Shown: positions 12,383 through 22,400 of the stretch, piece by piece
Layout: each line of letters starts with the position of its first letter
Position numbering within the stretch: position 1 is the first letter of the stretch
Assembly (NCBI RefSeq): GCF_027580225.2
Contig: NC_073361.2
Span: 26,750,001-26,814,000 of the forward strand
Direction of reading: 5' to 3'
DNA: 64,000 nt
Source of the DNA: Misgurnus anguillicaudatus
Lineage: Eukaryota > Chordata > Actinopteri > Cypriniformes > Cobitidae
Position numbers and translations under genes: made by a program
The notes under the pieces: generated by a model
The model's input: only the letters and a program-made list of their open reading frames with translations
Told to the model about the DNA's origin: nothing
Databases searched by the model: none

Positions 12383-12911
12383 AGGGCACCTATTGTCCGA
12401 TTCACGTTTTTACATTTCCTTTGGTGTGTAGGTGTGTATTAGTACATGTTAACACTATACGAAAGGTATAAACCCCAAATTAAACGATGAGGCGAGTTAT
12501 CATCTCTAACGTAAATCTCTTTTCTTGGGCTACAACAAACACAGGGATTGTAGGCAACAGTTTACTTCCTGGGATTGGTGATGTAGATAAGACAAACATT
12601 ATCATAATTCCTCCCACTTTGGACTCACAGCTTGGAAGTTAACTCCTTTTAGCATTGCATTGTGACTGAATCTTTCAAACATGGAGCGTCAAATTTCCTG
12701 CTGACGTCAGAGGTATTCAGACTAATCAGAACATACAGATTAGCTGGCCAATCAGGGACACAGCGCTTTTCAAATCCGTGCGTTCAGGAAGAAAGAGAAA
12801 TCTGGAGCTACAAGAATTTAGGGTATGTGAAAAATAATGTTTTTTAAACACATTGTATTATACCAAATACACAAAATAACGTTGTTTTTTTAGCAATGAA
12901 ATAGGTGCTCT
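12383..12911. mobile_element. TTAA-flanked DNA element K
   Basis: Ends AGGGCACCTATT and AATAGGTGCTCT are inverted with one mismatch and flanked by TTAA (12379-12382 and 12912-12915). At 529 bp it has no transposase frame. A left-truncated sister copy lies at 9842-10361. Confidence 0.85.
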
Positions 12912-12966
12912 TTAAATTAATACCTTGTTGTTTCAGCCCATGGTTGGGTCAGATATGTAAATTTTT

Positions 12967-13480
12967 TGCCTGATCTCACAGGAATTTGTACGTATCTTAC
13001 ACATCGGCTAATTTGTATGAATTCGTACAAAGTAAATCATATGAAAGCAAAATTCATATGAAAAAACGATTATATGAAGAGTTTCGTTGCAAAACGAGAT
13101 AACCACCGTTTTTTTAATTGTTCAGAAATCTCGTTTTTTGGTTGTGCATTCCAATTAATTTCAATGCAACTGCAGTTGGTTTGTTTTGATTTTAACCTTC
13201 ATAACTTAAAAAATACAGCTAAGTATCAACATAAAACAAAATAATAACATGATAACATAATAATAAACATGTTTTGACAAAAATGTAAAAAATGGATTTA
13301 TCTCGTTTTGCAACGAAACTCTTCATATATAAAAAAAAAAACAATAATAAAAGATCACCCCTAACCTCACTGTCACAAGGGTGAAAGCAAATCTTACAAA
13401 AGCGTATTCACGTGGTCGCATGGATTAATACGAATTAGCCACCTTGGAAAATACGTATGAATTGCCATGAGTTTGCGTTG
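12967..13480. mobile_element. hAT-like element with CTGATCTCA/TGAG termini
   Basis: Long imperfect inverted repeats: the left 'ctgatctcacagg' and 'tcggctaatttgtatgaatt' pair with the right 'gaattgccatgagtttgcg' and 'aatacgaattagcc'. Flanks AAATTTTT and ACATTTTT agree at 7 of 8 positions, consistent with an 8-bp hAT duplication. Its termini resemble those of the 15.2 kb element. A Tc-type MITE (13073-13327) is inserted inside it. Confidence 0.65.
13073..13327. mobile_element. 255-bp TA-flanked MITE
   Basis: Near-perfect inverted repeats of about 28 bp (TATGAAGAGTTTCGTTGCAA continuing AACGAGATA) bound 255 bp, with TA on both sides (13071-13072 and 13328-13329). Size, long TIR and TA target fit a non-autonomous Tc1/mariner element. 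It lies inside the hAT-like element, which in turn lies inside a G-family repeat. Confidence 0.85.
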
Positions 13481-14180
13481 ACATTTTTTAAAGTTGGTTA
13501 ACTTAATCCAACCATTGGCTACAAATAACCAACATGTTTTAAAAGTGTGGTGTCCTAAATTTCAAACAGTATATCATAATACAAAATAGAAAGCGTAAAG
13601 CAATACACACAAAAATGCAGGGCTGTTTCAATTCATGGTTGCATAAAATTTACACAGATCCAACTGTTGGGTTTAAATTAACCTTTGCGGTTGTTTCAAC
13701 TTATATTGAGATCAGATGTACATTTTCTAGATTAAAGTTAATCCACAGGTTGGGTTTGTCCATATTATACCCAACCGTGGGCTGAAAACAACCCAACATT
13801 TTTATTGTGGAAAAATGTAAGATGTGATGTACTAAAATTAAAAAATAATATAAAAAGTGTGCATCCAATAACCATAAAAATGCCTGGCTGTTTCATATAT
13901 GGTTGGGTAAAATATCGACATTTTCTAACTTAATTTCAAGGGTTGGGTTTGTCCATGTTTTATTCAACCATATATTTAAACAATCCAGCAATTTATTTTA
14001 TGTACATCCAAATGCTGGGTTAGTTTCAACCCAGTGTTGAGTCGAAAAGGGATGAGCGCAACCCGTAATTTAACTTATGCTGGGTTGTTTCAACCCAAAA
14101 TGCTGGGTAACTTTATTCAACGGCTTGGTTTGTCTCTTTCTGACCCAACTCTCGTTGAAAAAAAACTTTTTTAGAGTGAA

Positions 14181-15224
14181 ACAGTATCAACTAAAACTTC
14201 ATTTTATTAAAGGGTTTAAATCAAGCAAAAAAATATTTATTTAACCTCACAAACTGTTCCAAGGCTGTATAACTTTCTTTCTTCCATTAAACACAAGAGT
14301 TGCAATTATAAAGTGTTGACATATAGTGAGCGTAAATAGAGAACGAGGATGTCATTCAGCCTACCATTGTTTTTTTTTTGGTGTTCCACTGACAAAACCT
14401 GAGGATATGTAAAGAGTGACAGAATTGTTATTTTTGGTTATACCATGTCTTCAGTGTCAAATTTTCTAGGCACATGCAAGATACCACAATCTAGGCTACA
14501 GAAAAAATCTGGAAACCAAAATAGAAAGGATCTATGGTATGGGCACCTGTTTTAATTTGTAAAAACAGTTCAAACAACTTGGTTTTGCAAGTAAATTTAA
14601 CCTACTATTTTAAGTTTTGACCTGTGATAAGTTGACATAAAAAACAAGCTAAATTGGTTTAACAATTTTTTTGTTAAAGTAACATAAAATATATTGACAA
14701 AATGCTGTGTTTTTTACAGTGTATGCATCATGACATCATGACATGACAAAGAATAGGAGAGATACAAAGAGAGAAAAACAATTACGGAAAGACACGGTGT
14801 GGTAAACACAGACGTCTGCAGACGATTTAATATTCCACTTTAAATAACACTTCCTCCTATAAGGAATGGCTATTTGCACAAGCAGAATCAAGCATCATTA
14901 AGATGGAGGTTAGGCAAAGCCATTTGTACATAACAAGCACACAGAAACACAGATCTATTGCCCAGAAAGTGTTTAATGAACTATAAATAGTCATCTAAGG
15001 AAGCAACCAGGTCCACTGACTTCTGACGTATGGTGTGTAATGGTGACTGGAGAACCGCAGCTCTCTGCAATCATATTTAACAAGAGTTTGTCTGCAGGAA
15101 TACAATTTAGAGCTGTTTGTGTCTTTATCAAAAATCGTCCAGTGACTACTTCAAACTGAGAAAAACTTTACTGGACATTTACTGGGCTGGTTACTAGGCA
15201 TCACTAAGATTAAGTAAATGGGAT
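14181..15224. other. single-copy-looking sequence, no gene seen
   Basis: Mostly unique-looking sequence. The part at 14740-15060 has the balanced texture of possible conserved non-coding DNA. No exon supported. Confidence 0.35.
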
Positions 15225-15232
15225 CCTTTGGC

Positions 15233-15757
15233 CAACATGATCTCACGGAAAGTTGTGTTATAGTCACAAAAAATTTAAGTCATGTATTAATGTCTTTTTC
15301 GTGTCACGAAATATCTATAAATAGTTTTTCGTGGCCGTGGCACAGCTTTCTTTTTCGTGTCATTTTATGTCTTTTCGAATTTTAAATCATTGTCGCTTGG
15401 GTTTGGGTTAGGATGTACTTTTACGTATTGTTTTTCTTCCGCTTTTAAAACTATTCTTGCCTGGAGTTGGAGTTAGATTTAGGGTTTGGATGTCTAAAAA
15501 TGTAACAGAAAGTGATTCTAACCCCAACCCCAAGTGACAATGGTTAGAAAATAGAAAAAAACTATGAGAAAACAATACATAAAATAAAACGAGATGAAAA
15601 AGAAAGTCGCGCCACGGACACGAAAAACTATTTCTATAGAAATTTGTGACAAGAAAAAGACATTCGTGCTCAAGGAAAGTAAAAAAGCAGAATTTTGTGC
15701 CATGGAATAAATACATTTTTTTGTGACTATAACACGACTTTCCATGAGATCAGTCTG
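15233..15757. mobile_element. hAT-type palindromic element with perfect 8-bp duplication
   Basis: CCTTTGGC occurs at 15225-15232 and again at 15758-15765. Between them the termini CAACATGATCTCA and TGAGATCAGTCTG are inverted. Next come 'gttatagtcac' and 'gtgactataac', so the whole 525 bp is a long imperfect palindrome. The centre holds 'gggtttgggttaggatg' and its inverse 'ctaaccccaaccccaag'. The minus-strand frames of 75-102 codons derive from this palindrome. CA-starting TIR plus 8-bp duplication support hAT. Confidence 0.85.
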
Positions 15758-16214
15758 CCTTTGGCAATGTCTTCTGAGAAAAAAGACCCTGACATGTCAC
15801 AATGGTCAATTTTAAGAAAGAATAATCTGAAAACGGAATAAATACGCTTTAAATTAATGCATGGTTTGTTAAGATAGGACAATATTTGCCCGATATACAA
15901 CTATTTGAAAATCTGGAATCTGAGGGTGTAAAAAGGAAATATATACTGAGAAAATCGCCTTTTAAGTTGTCCAAGTGAAGTCCAAACACATAACTACTAA
16001 TAAAACATTTGTGATATATTTATGGTAGGATATTTACAAAATATGTTTATGGAGCATGATCTAATATCCTAATGATTTTTGACATAAAAACTGCATTTTC
16101 GACCCATACAATGTATTTTTAGCTATTGCTACAAATATACCTGTGCTACTTATTTTCAGTGTTGGGGGTAACGCATGACAAGTAACGTGCATTACGTAAT
16201 AATATTACTTTTCT

Positions 16215-16413
16215 TTTTTTATAATTCTTTTTTTTTTTGGGCCATTTTTGCCTTTATTGATAAACAGTAGTTTTGAGAGATGACAGGAAAGTAGAGGGTG
16301 GAGAGAGGGGTATGGGATCGGCAAAGGACCTCAAGCCGGGATTCGAACTCGGGTCGCCGGAAGTGTGTTTGCACATATGTCGGAGCGCTGCCCACTACAC
16401 CATCGGCTCCGAC
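16215..16413 (-). mobile_element. full-length tRNA-derived SINE with 16-bp duplication
   Basis: On the minus strand the head reads GATGGTGTAGTGGGCAGCGC (A box) and GAGTTCGAATCCC (B box), followed by a body ending in an A-rich tail (T-rich on plus, 16215-16238). ATAATATTACTTTTCT flanks it exactly at 16199-16214 and 16414-16429. The homologous hAT end at 63865-63880 has this 16-mer once and no SINE. This family differs from the 'aaatgtaaat'-tailed SINE. Confidence 0.9.
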
Positions 16414-16630
16414 ATAATATTACTTTTCTGAAGTAACGAGTAAAGTAATGCATTACTTTATAAATGTACATATTAATATTTAAGTTACTTTTTTTTAAAG
16501 TAATGCGAGTTACTTTTCAGTTTAATTAATTAGATTTAAAAAAATGTATTGATTTAAACTTAACATAGTGACGTATAATAACGCTCCTCAGCGGGAACAG
16601 TTTGAGTCAGAAACAGAGATGGCAGACCAG

Positions 16631-17337
16631 GGGTGCGTTTCCCAAAGCATCGTTAGCCAACGAACATCGTAACTTCCATCGTTACTAACATTGTTCAACA
16701 ATTTGGTGTTTCCCGAAACCATCGTTCAAACGAAGATCCGCAAACTGCATCGCTAATTTGTGTCATTGGAACGACAACTGTATCGTATAGAAGCATCGTT
16801 CCTTGTTATTATCATATGTAGACTTATGTTGATCATGCTTTTGAACAAAATAAGCAAAAAACATGTAGTACAGTCAATATCCATCATTCTAAATATATTA
16901 AAATTTTATTTTACGTCTTTAAATTTGTAAACAGAATGAAAGCGCTGCATTTAAAAACTGCGCATGTGCGCAGACCTACGAGCTTTAAGACCCTGGGGAA
17001 TCCCTGGGAGGAGTGACGTAAGAGGGAACTTGCGCGTGAATTAAATATCTTGAAAATGAACAACAGATAACTAAATCACGGTAACAAAATCAGTCTTCCA
17101 ATGCAATATATGTTATTTACAGCAATTATCTGACATCGATTTGCACAGATTATTTAGTACTTCACCTTCCACGTGACATCATCAACTATGTTGTTAAAAC
17201 AACATCGTTCAAACGACGAATGTGAGTCAAAGTTACTATGCTTTCGGGAAACAGTCGTGACGAGTTCGTTTCTCCAACGATGCATCGGACTATGGTCGTT
17301 CAGCAATGACTTACGTCGTTGTTTGGGAAACGCACCC
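16631..17337. mobile_element. GGGTGCG-ended DNA element with 3-bp duplication CAG
   Basis: Inverted ends GGGTGCGTTTCCCAAA and TTTGGGAAACGCACCC bound 707 bp. CAG flanks both sides (16628-16630, 17338-17340), while the unoccupied homologous site at 63651-63653 has a single CTG (complement of CAG). Subterminal words 'catcgtt' and 'aacgatg' recur. The 61-codon frame inside is not meaningful. A 3-bp duplication would fit CACTA/EnSpm or Harbinger types, but the termini match neither cleanly. An isolated right end also occurs at 51784-51826. Confidence 0.85.
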
Positions 17338-17616
17338 CAGAGCTTGACTTTTTTGTGATATGCAATTTCTTAATGCAGCTCGATAAAAACCACCTGCAAG
17401 GCCTGAAAGAGATCAAGCCTCAGCCAAGTAAGAAAAAGTAACGCAAAAGTAACTTAAAAGTAACGTAAGTTTTACTTTCCATGAAAAGTAGCGTAATAAG
17501 TTAATTTTTGGGGTAACTTAATATTGTAATGAATTACTTTTAAAAAGAACTTTCCCCAACACTGCTTATGTTTGTGGTTTGGGGTCACAAATGCCTTTAT
17601 TAAAGATACTTGGTCC

Positions 17617-17727
17617 TGTAAAGCTCAATAGGGCATTGTGTTAACAGCGAAAAAAATCATGGAGATAAAAATGTTTATGCAGTGTGGATAAAAGCATCGG
17701 TGAAATGCATAAAATATGTAAATGTTA
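17617..17727 (+). mobile_element. tRNA-derived SINE fragment
   Basis: Forward 'agctcaatagggcattgtgttaacagc' head word and 'ggataaaagcatc...aaatgcataaaatatgtaaatg' tail word; the B-box region is eroded. Confidence 0.55.
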
Positions 17728-18139
17728 TAGTTTCAAAGATCTCAGAAATGTGAGCTCAGATTTGCCAAGTCTACAATCAAAAGCTAATATTACACAATAT
17801 ATGTGAACATTTCTCATCAAATTTACACAAATCCAGATTATTTTACTTACATAATCTACATAAATTTTACAGCCCCATACTCTTAATGTATTTTAGCAAT
17901 TGTGTTTCTTATTTTTCTTAAGCACATTCATCTAAGACTAAGCTGACACCTAATTGAAACACAATTGCAAATCTTAGAGAAAAGCTCATCTTATTTTTGA
18001 GTAACCATTTACTTAAAGCACATCTTTTTCCACATCTTTATCTCGCCGACCTGCTTGCTTGCCCTTTTAACGTAATCGAAACATTCTGAAAACTCCCTTT
18101 TCATTTTGTTTGATTTCCCCGATTGTTGTGTGTAAAAAG
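17728..18139. other. no feature seen
   Basis: AT-rich, unique-looking sequence. Confidence 0.45.
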
Positions 18140-18620
18140 CCCAGCATTATTCCAGGAACCAATCCCTTTGAGATGCATCAGTGAAGAGAACCCCAAGGCC
18201 TCATTTGGAGCCAGCGGCATTAACCGATGCTCTTATTAATGTTTATAGCCATCTCTCGTTCTCAGAAGTGCTATGACAACATGTGTACGTCCTAATGTGC
18301 ATCTGTGTCTTTCTATTATTGCTCCCTGTGACTGCCAATCAGCTGCAACCCAGCAAGCGCCTTAATAAGTTCAGCGAGCTATTTACCGAGCGCCAGGAGC
18401 GGAGTGACGGATGGGTCATAAACGCGTACCTTTCGGATCCATCACATGGAGATTTCCGTCTGATCGCACGAGGGCCGCTTTTGTTTTCTCTCAGAAGAGC
18501 TAATGGGGAATTAAGTGTCAGGTTGCAGATGGGGACGCCGAAGGTACGGATGGGGATGAAGCGTTTTCGAGTGCCTTTGTTGGTTTATTTGGTGTGTGTT
18601 TTGTAAAAGGTTGAGAAAGT
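18140..18620. other. candidate conserved non-coding island (open frame noted)
   Basis: Balanced, repeat-free sequence including 'ttaataagttcagcgagc' and 'gagtgacggatgggtcataa'. A 107-codon plus frame (18283-18606) begins with a hydrophobic stretch (FLLLLPVTA), so it mimics a signal peptide, but the rest matches no domain I know and there is no flanking gene structure. A regulatory or chance explanation is preferred. Confidence 0.25.
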
Positions 18621-19061
18621 GAAATGGCGCTTTTGTGTGTCTTCGGTCTGCCTCGAGCGAAAGTCCTCTGGGCCTGCCATGGAGTTCTTGCAGTCGAACA
18701 CACAGTTGGTCCTGTGAGCTGTACTATTGAGTTGAAAATTACTGGCCTGCATAGTCACACCATCTGTTCTGTTTACTGCAAATGCCAAGCAATGTTTCCA
18801 CAGCGGGGGGAGGCTTTCGTTCCTTACATGTCTTAACAGCACGCTTGTGATTGTTTGTTCTGTGCGAGAAGTGGACAAACAAGCCAAGTGGACAAAGCAA
18901 ACAAGCATATATGCTTGGGTTTTTGGGTTGTTTGTTTTTATTTTAAAGGTGTGTGAAGCAATTTTTTCTTTAATGAATAATAATGCAAAATGCCCGAATC
19001 CTTCAATGGAAAATGCACTGTGGTTACCTGCATAGGTTTGTTTATCTTTTTTCTTGTGGTA
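18621..19061. other. single-copy-looking sequence
   Basis: Several short overlapping frames on both strands, none with recognisable features. No repeat recognised. Confidence 0.4.
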
Positions 19062-19305
19062 GCTCAATCGGTAAAGCACTACACCTGTGATACAAAAGTT
19101 TGACTTCCAAAAAAATGCACATGTACACTCCCAGATTGTTTTTTCAAAAGCTGTCATATAGGCATGTACCTAAACAGTGCATATTGGTACCTTACAGTAC
19201 ATATTTGGACCTTTTAAAGGGTACAGTCTCAGTGACAGCTTTTGTACCTTTAAGAGTGTTATTATGGATAAAAGCACCTGCTAAATGCATGTACCGTATG
19301 TACAG
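19062..19305 (+). mobile_element. tRNA-derived SINE interrupted by a GTACC element
   Basis: The head 'gtagctcaatcggtaaagca' at 19069 is a good A-box; the tail 'ggataaaagcacctgctaaa' resumes at 19265. Between them, about 19108-19258, lies GTACC-family sequence ('ttggtaccttacagtac', 'agtgacagcttttgtacc'). The SINE is therefore older than the inserted GTACC element. Confidence 0.65.
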
Positions 19306-19363
19306 TAAATGTATTTCATTATTTGAACATAATGGTCACATAGAAAGTTATTTAAGAGCACTA

Positions 19364-20036
19364 CACTGCAAAAAAAAAAATTTCAAGAAAAAAATCAGTA
19401 AAAATATCTAAAAATTCTTAAATTAAGATGTATTTTCTTGATAAGCAAAATGACCTAGGAAGATTAGTATAGTTTTTCTGAATTACATTTTTAAAAATAT
19501 TTTTACACTTCAAATAAATATTTTCAAGATAAAAAATTCTTAGTATTTTTGTCTTGTTTTCAGTAAAAAATATCTAAAAATTCTTAAATTAAGATGCTTA
19601 ATTTACCCAAGAAAATAAGTTTAGTTTTTAGACCATAAATATCAAATTTAAGTGATTTTGTTCATAAAACAAGCAAAAAAATCTGCCAATGGGGTAAGCT
19701 AATTTTTCTTGAATTTCCTGGAATTTAGTGTTTAAGAAAAATGTTCAAGATTTCTTTGCTTACCCCATTGACAGATTTGTTTGCTTGTTTTATGCACAAA
19801 ATCACTTTGATATTTTGATATTAAATAAATATATTTTGAATTGCAAATTGATATTTTTGGTCTAAAAACTAGACTTATATTCTTGGGTCGTTTTGGTCAT
19901 CAAGAAAAAGCATCTTAATTTAAAAATGTTTAGATATTTTTAATAAAAACATTATTGTTTTTCTTGAAAATCATTTTTTGCAGTGTACTAAAAAACAAGA
20001 CAAAAATACTAAACAAGAAAGTCATTTTTTGCAGTG
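19364..20036. mobile_element. P-family palindromic element, composite copy P2
   Basis: Begins TA-CACTGC (19362-19369) and has an end GCAGTG-TA at 19980-19987, followed by a second partial end repeating 'acaagacaaaaatactaa...' up to GCAGTG at about 20036. A second left-arm start lies near 19510, so two P arms are overlapped or partly nested. Confidence 0.75.
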
Positions 20037-20437
20037 CTGTGTCTTCCGGAGGTCGCAGTTTAAGGCTGCATACATCATTAAGGAATATTATTTCAGAAAA
20101 GCAATCGTTACATTTCTAGGTAAGAATAAAACTACAATGATTATGTCTCTTTTCATAATGATTTCTTTCTTAAAATTGTGTATGCCGACAAATGTATACA
20201 AAATGAGATGCAGACTTTGAGTGTTTGGATACACGCAACCATTTCATCAATCACCACAAAAAAACCTCTAACAGACAGAATATATAAAGGCTAAAGTAAG
20301 TATGTTAAACTGTAAACGGTATACAATATCAGTGACTATACTGGCATTAGCCAACATTTGTATTTGTTACATTATCAATAACAATCTGATTGGGTCGTAG
20401 ATAATATTAGGGCTTTTTCTTTACATTTTTGCATTTT

Positions 20438-20692
20438 GAGGCGTACACACCAAATGCGAATTCAACAATTTGCACAAGTAGATTACATACAAAGTCAATG
20501 CAAAGACGAGAAAAGACGCAAACTCGCATGGGGTGATGCAAAGGATGCAAATCGGGCGGCACGATGGCCACAAAAACGTGCTATTCACCTTAAACGTGTC
20601 TTAAATTTTTTTTTTACTGAATGACACAAAGTTAAATGCCGTAAGTAATAGAGCGAGGAACGCCATGCTTCGCGTTTGGTGTATACGTAGCA
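20438..20692. mobile_element. short inverted-repeat element (GTACACACCAAATGCGAA ends)
   Basis: Left 'gaggcgtacacaccaaatgc' pairs with right 'gcgtttggtgtatacgtagc'. It is about 255 bp with no frame of interest. The 62-codon frame inside is rejected. The termini recall a widespread fish MITE, family unnamed. Confidence 0.65.
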
Positions 20693-20696
20693 TTAG

Positions 20697-21016
20697 GCTG
20701 ATGCTTTTGTCCAAAGCAACTTACAGTGCATTCAAGCTATCGCTACACTTCACAAAAAATGCTGGGTTTTTCCAACCCATCATTGGTCCCAAAAAGTTAT
20801 GATCCCAGCCGTTGTGTTAAATTATCCCAGAAAATGTTTATATTTGACAATGGGTTAAAACAACCCAGCATAGGTTAAATTACTTCCCAAGGGGCTGGGC
20901 TCGTCCCTTTTTGAACCAACGCTGGCTCAGCGGTGTATACTGTACATTTCTTTTAATATTTGTGTACACTAAGTTCGAACCCATGACCTTTGTGTTACTA
21001 ACACAGCGCACTTTAG
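20697..21016 (-). mobile_element. tRNA-derived SINE split by a family-G repeat
   Basis: Minus-strand SINE text 'gatgcttttgtccaaagcaa...cattcaagctatcg' stops near 20750 and its remainder ('gttcgaacccatgacctttg', the B-box complement) resumes near 20965. Between them is a family-G unit (about 20752-20930) with 'atgctgggtttttccaaccc' and 'aacaacccagca'. Confidence 0.65.
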
Positions 21017-21500
21017 ACTGACTGATCTCAGGGAAAGTCGTGTTATAGTCACGAAAAATTTGGTTCATTTATTTGTGTCCATGGCACGGAATTCAGCTTT
21101 ATTTCGTGCCTTGAGCACAAATGTCTTTTTCGTGTCACTCATCACAAATTTCGTGTCCGTGGCACGACTTTCTTTTCGTGTCATTTTAGGTATTGTTTTC
21201 TCATTGTTTTTTTCTATTTTCTTACCATTGTCGCTTGGGGTTGGGGTTAGAATCACTTTCGGTTACATTTTTAGACATCCTAACCCAAACCCCAACTCCA
21301 GGTGAGAATAGTTTTTAAAGTGAAAGAAAACAATGAAATGCCATGAAAAAGAAAGTTGTGCCACGGACACGAAAAACTATTAATAGAAATTCGTGCTGAG
21401 TGACACAAAAAAGACATTCGTGCTCAAGACATGAAAAAAGATGAATTTCATGCCATGGACACGAATAAATAAATAAAAATGTTCATGACTAAAAAATTGT
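21017..21500. mobile_element. right-truncated copy of the 15.2 kb hAT palindrome
   Basis: Starts 'gactgatctcagggaaagtc', continues 'gtgttatagtcacgaaaaat' and the pseudo-telomeric core ('ggggttggggttagaatc', 'ctaacccaaaccccaac'), but the final 'ataacacgactttccatgag' is missing after 'catgact'. No matching right flank, so no duplication can be scored. Frames of 63-81 codons here are palindrome artefacts. Confidence 0.75.
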
Positions 21501-21589
21501 GCAAATGCTTGTGAATGGGTTGGCACCCTTTCAAAATGTACACCTTTATACCTAAAGAAAGCATGGTATGGTGCTATTCCCTTGCATAT

Positions 21590-21945
21590 GGCCCGGTTTG
21601 GGAATTGTCACAACCAGTATCATTGCGAAACGCAAGATACACTTACCCTCGTGTGCCGTCGAGCAAACTAAGTTATGTCGTCATCTCTGTTGCTGTACAA
21701 GTTCAATGCTATCTGTACATATTTTACAAGTTTCAATTTGTATCAATTTAGACGTCCACATTCGTAAGTTTTGGTACGATTTGTCTTTGACCCCTGCGAC
21801 GTTAGGGTTATGTGCGGGGTTAGGAGTTCGGTTTCGTTGTTGTTTTTTAATAAGAATCGTACGATTTTGCATGATTAACTTCGGTTTTGCACGAATAAAA
21901 TATGTACGATTTCTCGTGACATTAGGCTGACAAGTTCGCAAACTG
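21590..21945. mobile_element. diverged member of the tacgattt/ttaggg palindromic group
   Basis: Inverted words 'ttttggtacgattt' and 'gtacgatttctcgtgaca' with a core 'gcgacgttagggtt' and 'ggggttaggagttcgg' resemble the 15.2 and 50 kb palindromes. Boundaries are uncertain. Long overlapping frames (120 and 86 codons) on opposite strands follow from the palindrome and are rejected as genes. Confidence 0.45.
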
Positions 21946-22124
21946 CCTTTTAGTGGTAAAAAACATCCACATCCTGAGAATCAGGAACACATTTCATTGA
22001 CATGCTGTGTTGCAGAGGCGGTGCAGCTGTAACGATAAGTCAATAAATCCCACCCACTTTAAAGTGGCAATAAACTGTAATGGAAATGCAAACCAAGCTA
22101 AGATAGAGTAAGCCGAGCCGCGTC

Positions 22125-22205
22125 GTACCACACAATAGAAAAGCGACTTTAGTACCAAAGTGGTACATATTTGGACCTTTATGAAGGGTACAGTTCCACA
22201 TTTGT
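22125..22205. mobile_element. GTACC-type repeat fragment
   Basis: 'gtaccaaagtggtacatatt' and 'ggacctttatgaagggtaca' match the family at 4.0 and 19.2 kb. Confidence 0.5.
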
Positions 22206-22224
22206 AGTTGGAATGCTATAGCTT

Positions 22225-22400
22225 ATAGGTTGGGTGAAATATAAACAAACCTATAGCTGCTGGGCTAAATTCACCTATAAAATGACCTATAAAATGTTCA
22301 CCTCAACCCTGGGTTGAAACACCCCAGGTTAATTTAAACCCAACGGTTGGGTTTGTCCATATTTTATCCAACCATGTGTTGAAACAACCAATTTTTTTAT
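22225..22400. repeat. family-G repeat unit
   Basis: 'accctgggttgaaacacccc' and 'ccaacggttgggtttgtcca' words as in the 12.3-14.2 kb cluster. Confidence 0.6.

Larger units (their letters stand above)
12325..14180. repeat. cluster of AACCCAGCA/TGCTGGGTT repeats (family G), heavily interrupted
   Basis: At least five degenerate units of 'atgctgggtt' and 'aacccaacgg/ttgggtttgtcc' words in both orientations, the pattern also seen at 20.8, 22.3, 28.5-29.1 and 30.1 kb. Complete elements K (12383-12911) and a hAT (12967-13480) are inserted into it, since G-family text resumes on each side. No coding capacity. Confidence 0.7.
16157..17564. mobile_element. hAT element with CAGTGTTGGGG termini, carrying two insertions
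   Basis: Ends CAGTGTTGGGG and CCCCAACACTG are perfectly inverted. Flanks CTTATTTT (16149-16156) and CTTATGTT (17565-17572) agree at 7 of 8 bases, as expected for hAT. Subterminal 'aagtaacg/cgttact' words are abundant at both ends. It contains a SINE (16215-16413) and a GGGTGCG element (16631-17337), and no transposase frame remains. A partial second copy occupies about 63550-63922. Confidence 0.85.
15794..17593. mobile_element. TGTGACC palindromic element, split by a hAT element
   Basis: Left part 15794-16148 carries the family words 'caactatttgaaaatctgga', 'gacccatacaatgta' and 'ctattgctacaaatatacc' in inverted order relative to the 4.9 kb copy. The expected end '...ttgtggtttggggtcaca' resumes at 17573-17591 after the hAT insertion at 16157-17564. 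Confidence 0.75.

Noticed and set aside
15408..15745. Overlapping minus frames of 75 and 102 codons
   Set aside because: They lie wholly within a palindromic hAT element and are mirrored at 21.06-21.3 and 48.3-48.6 kb in other copies.
18283..18606. 107-codon frame with a hydrophobic N-terminus as a secreted protein
   Set aside because: Only the signal-like start is suggestive; the remainder matches nothing known to me and overlapping frames exist on the other strand.
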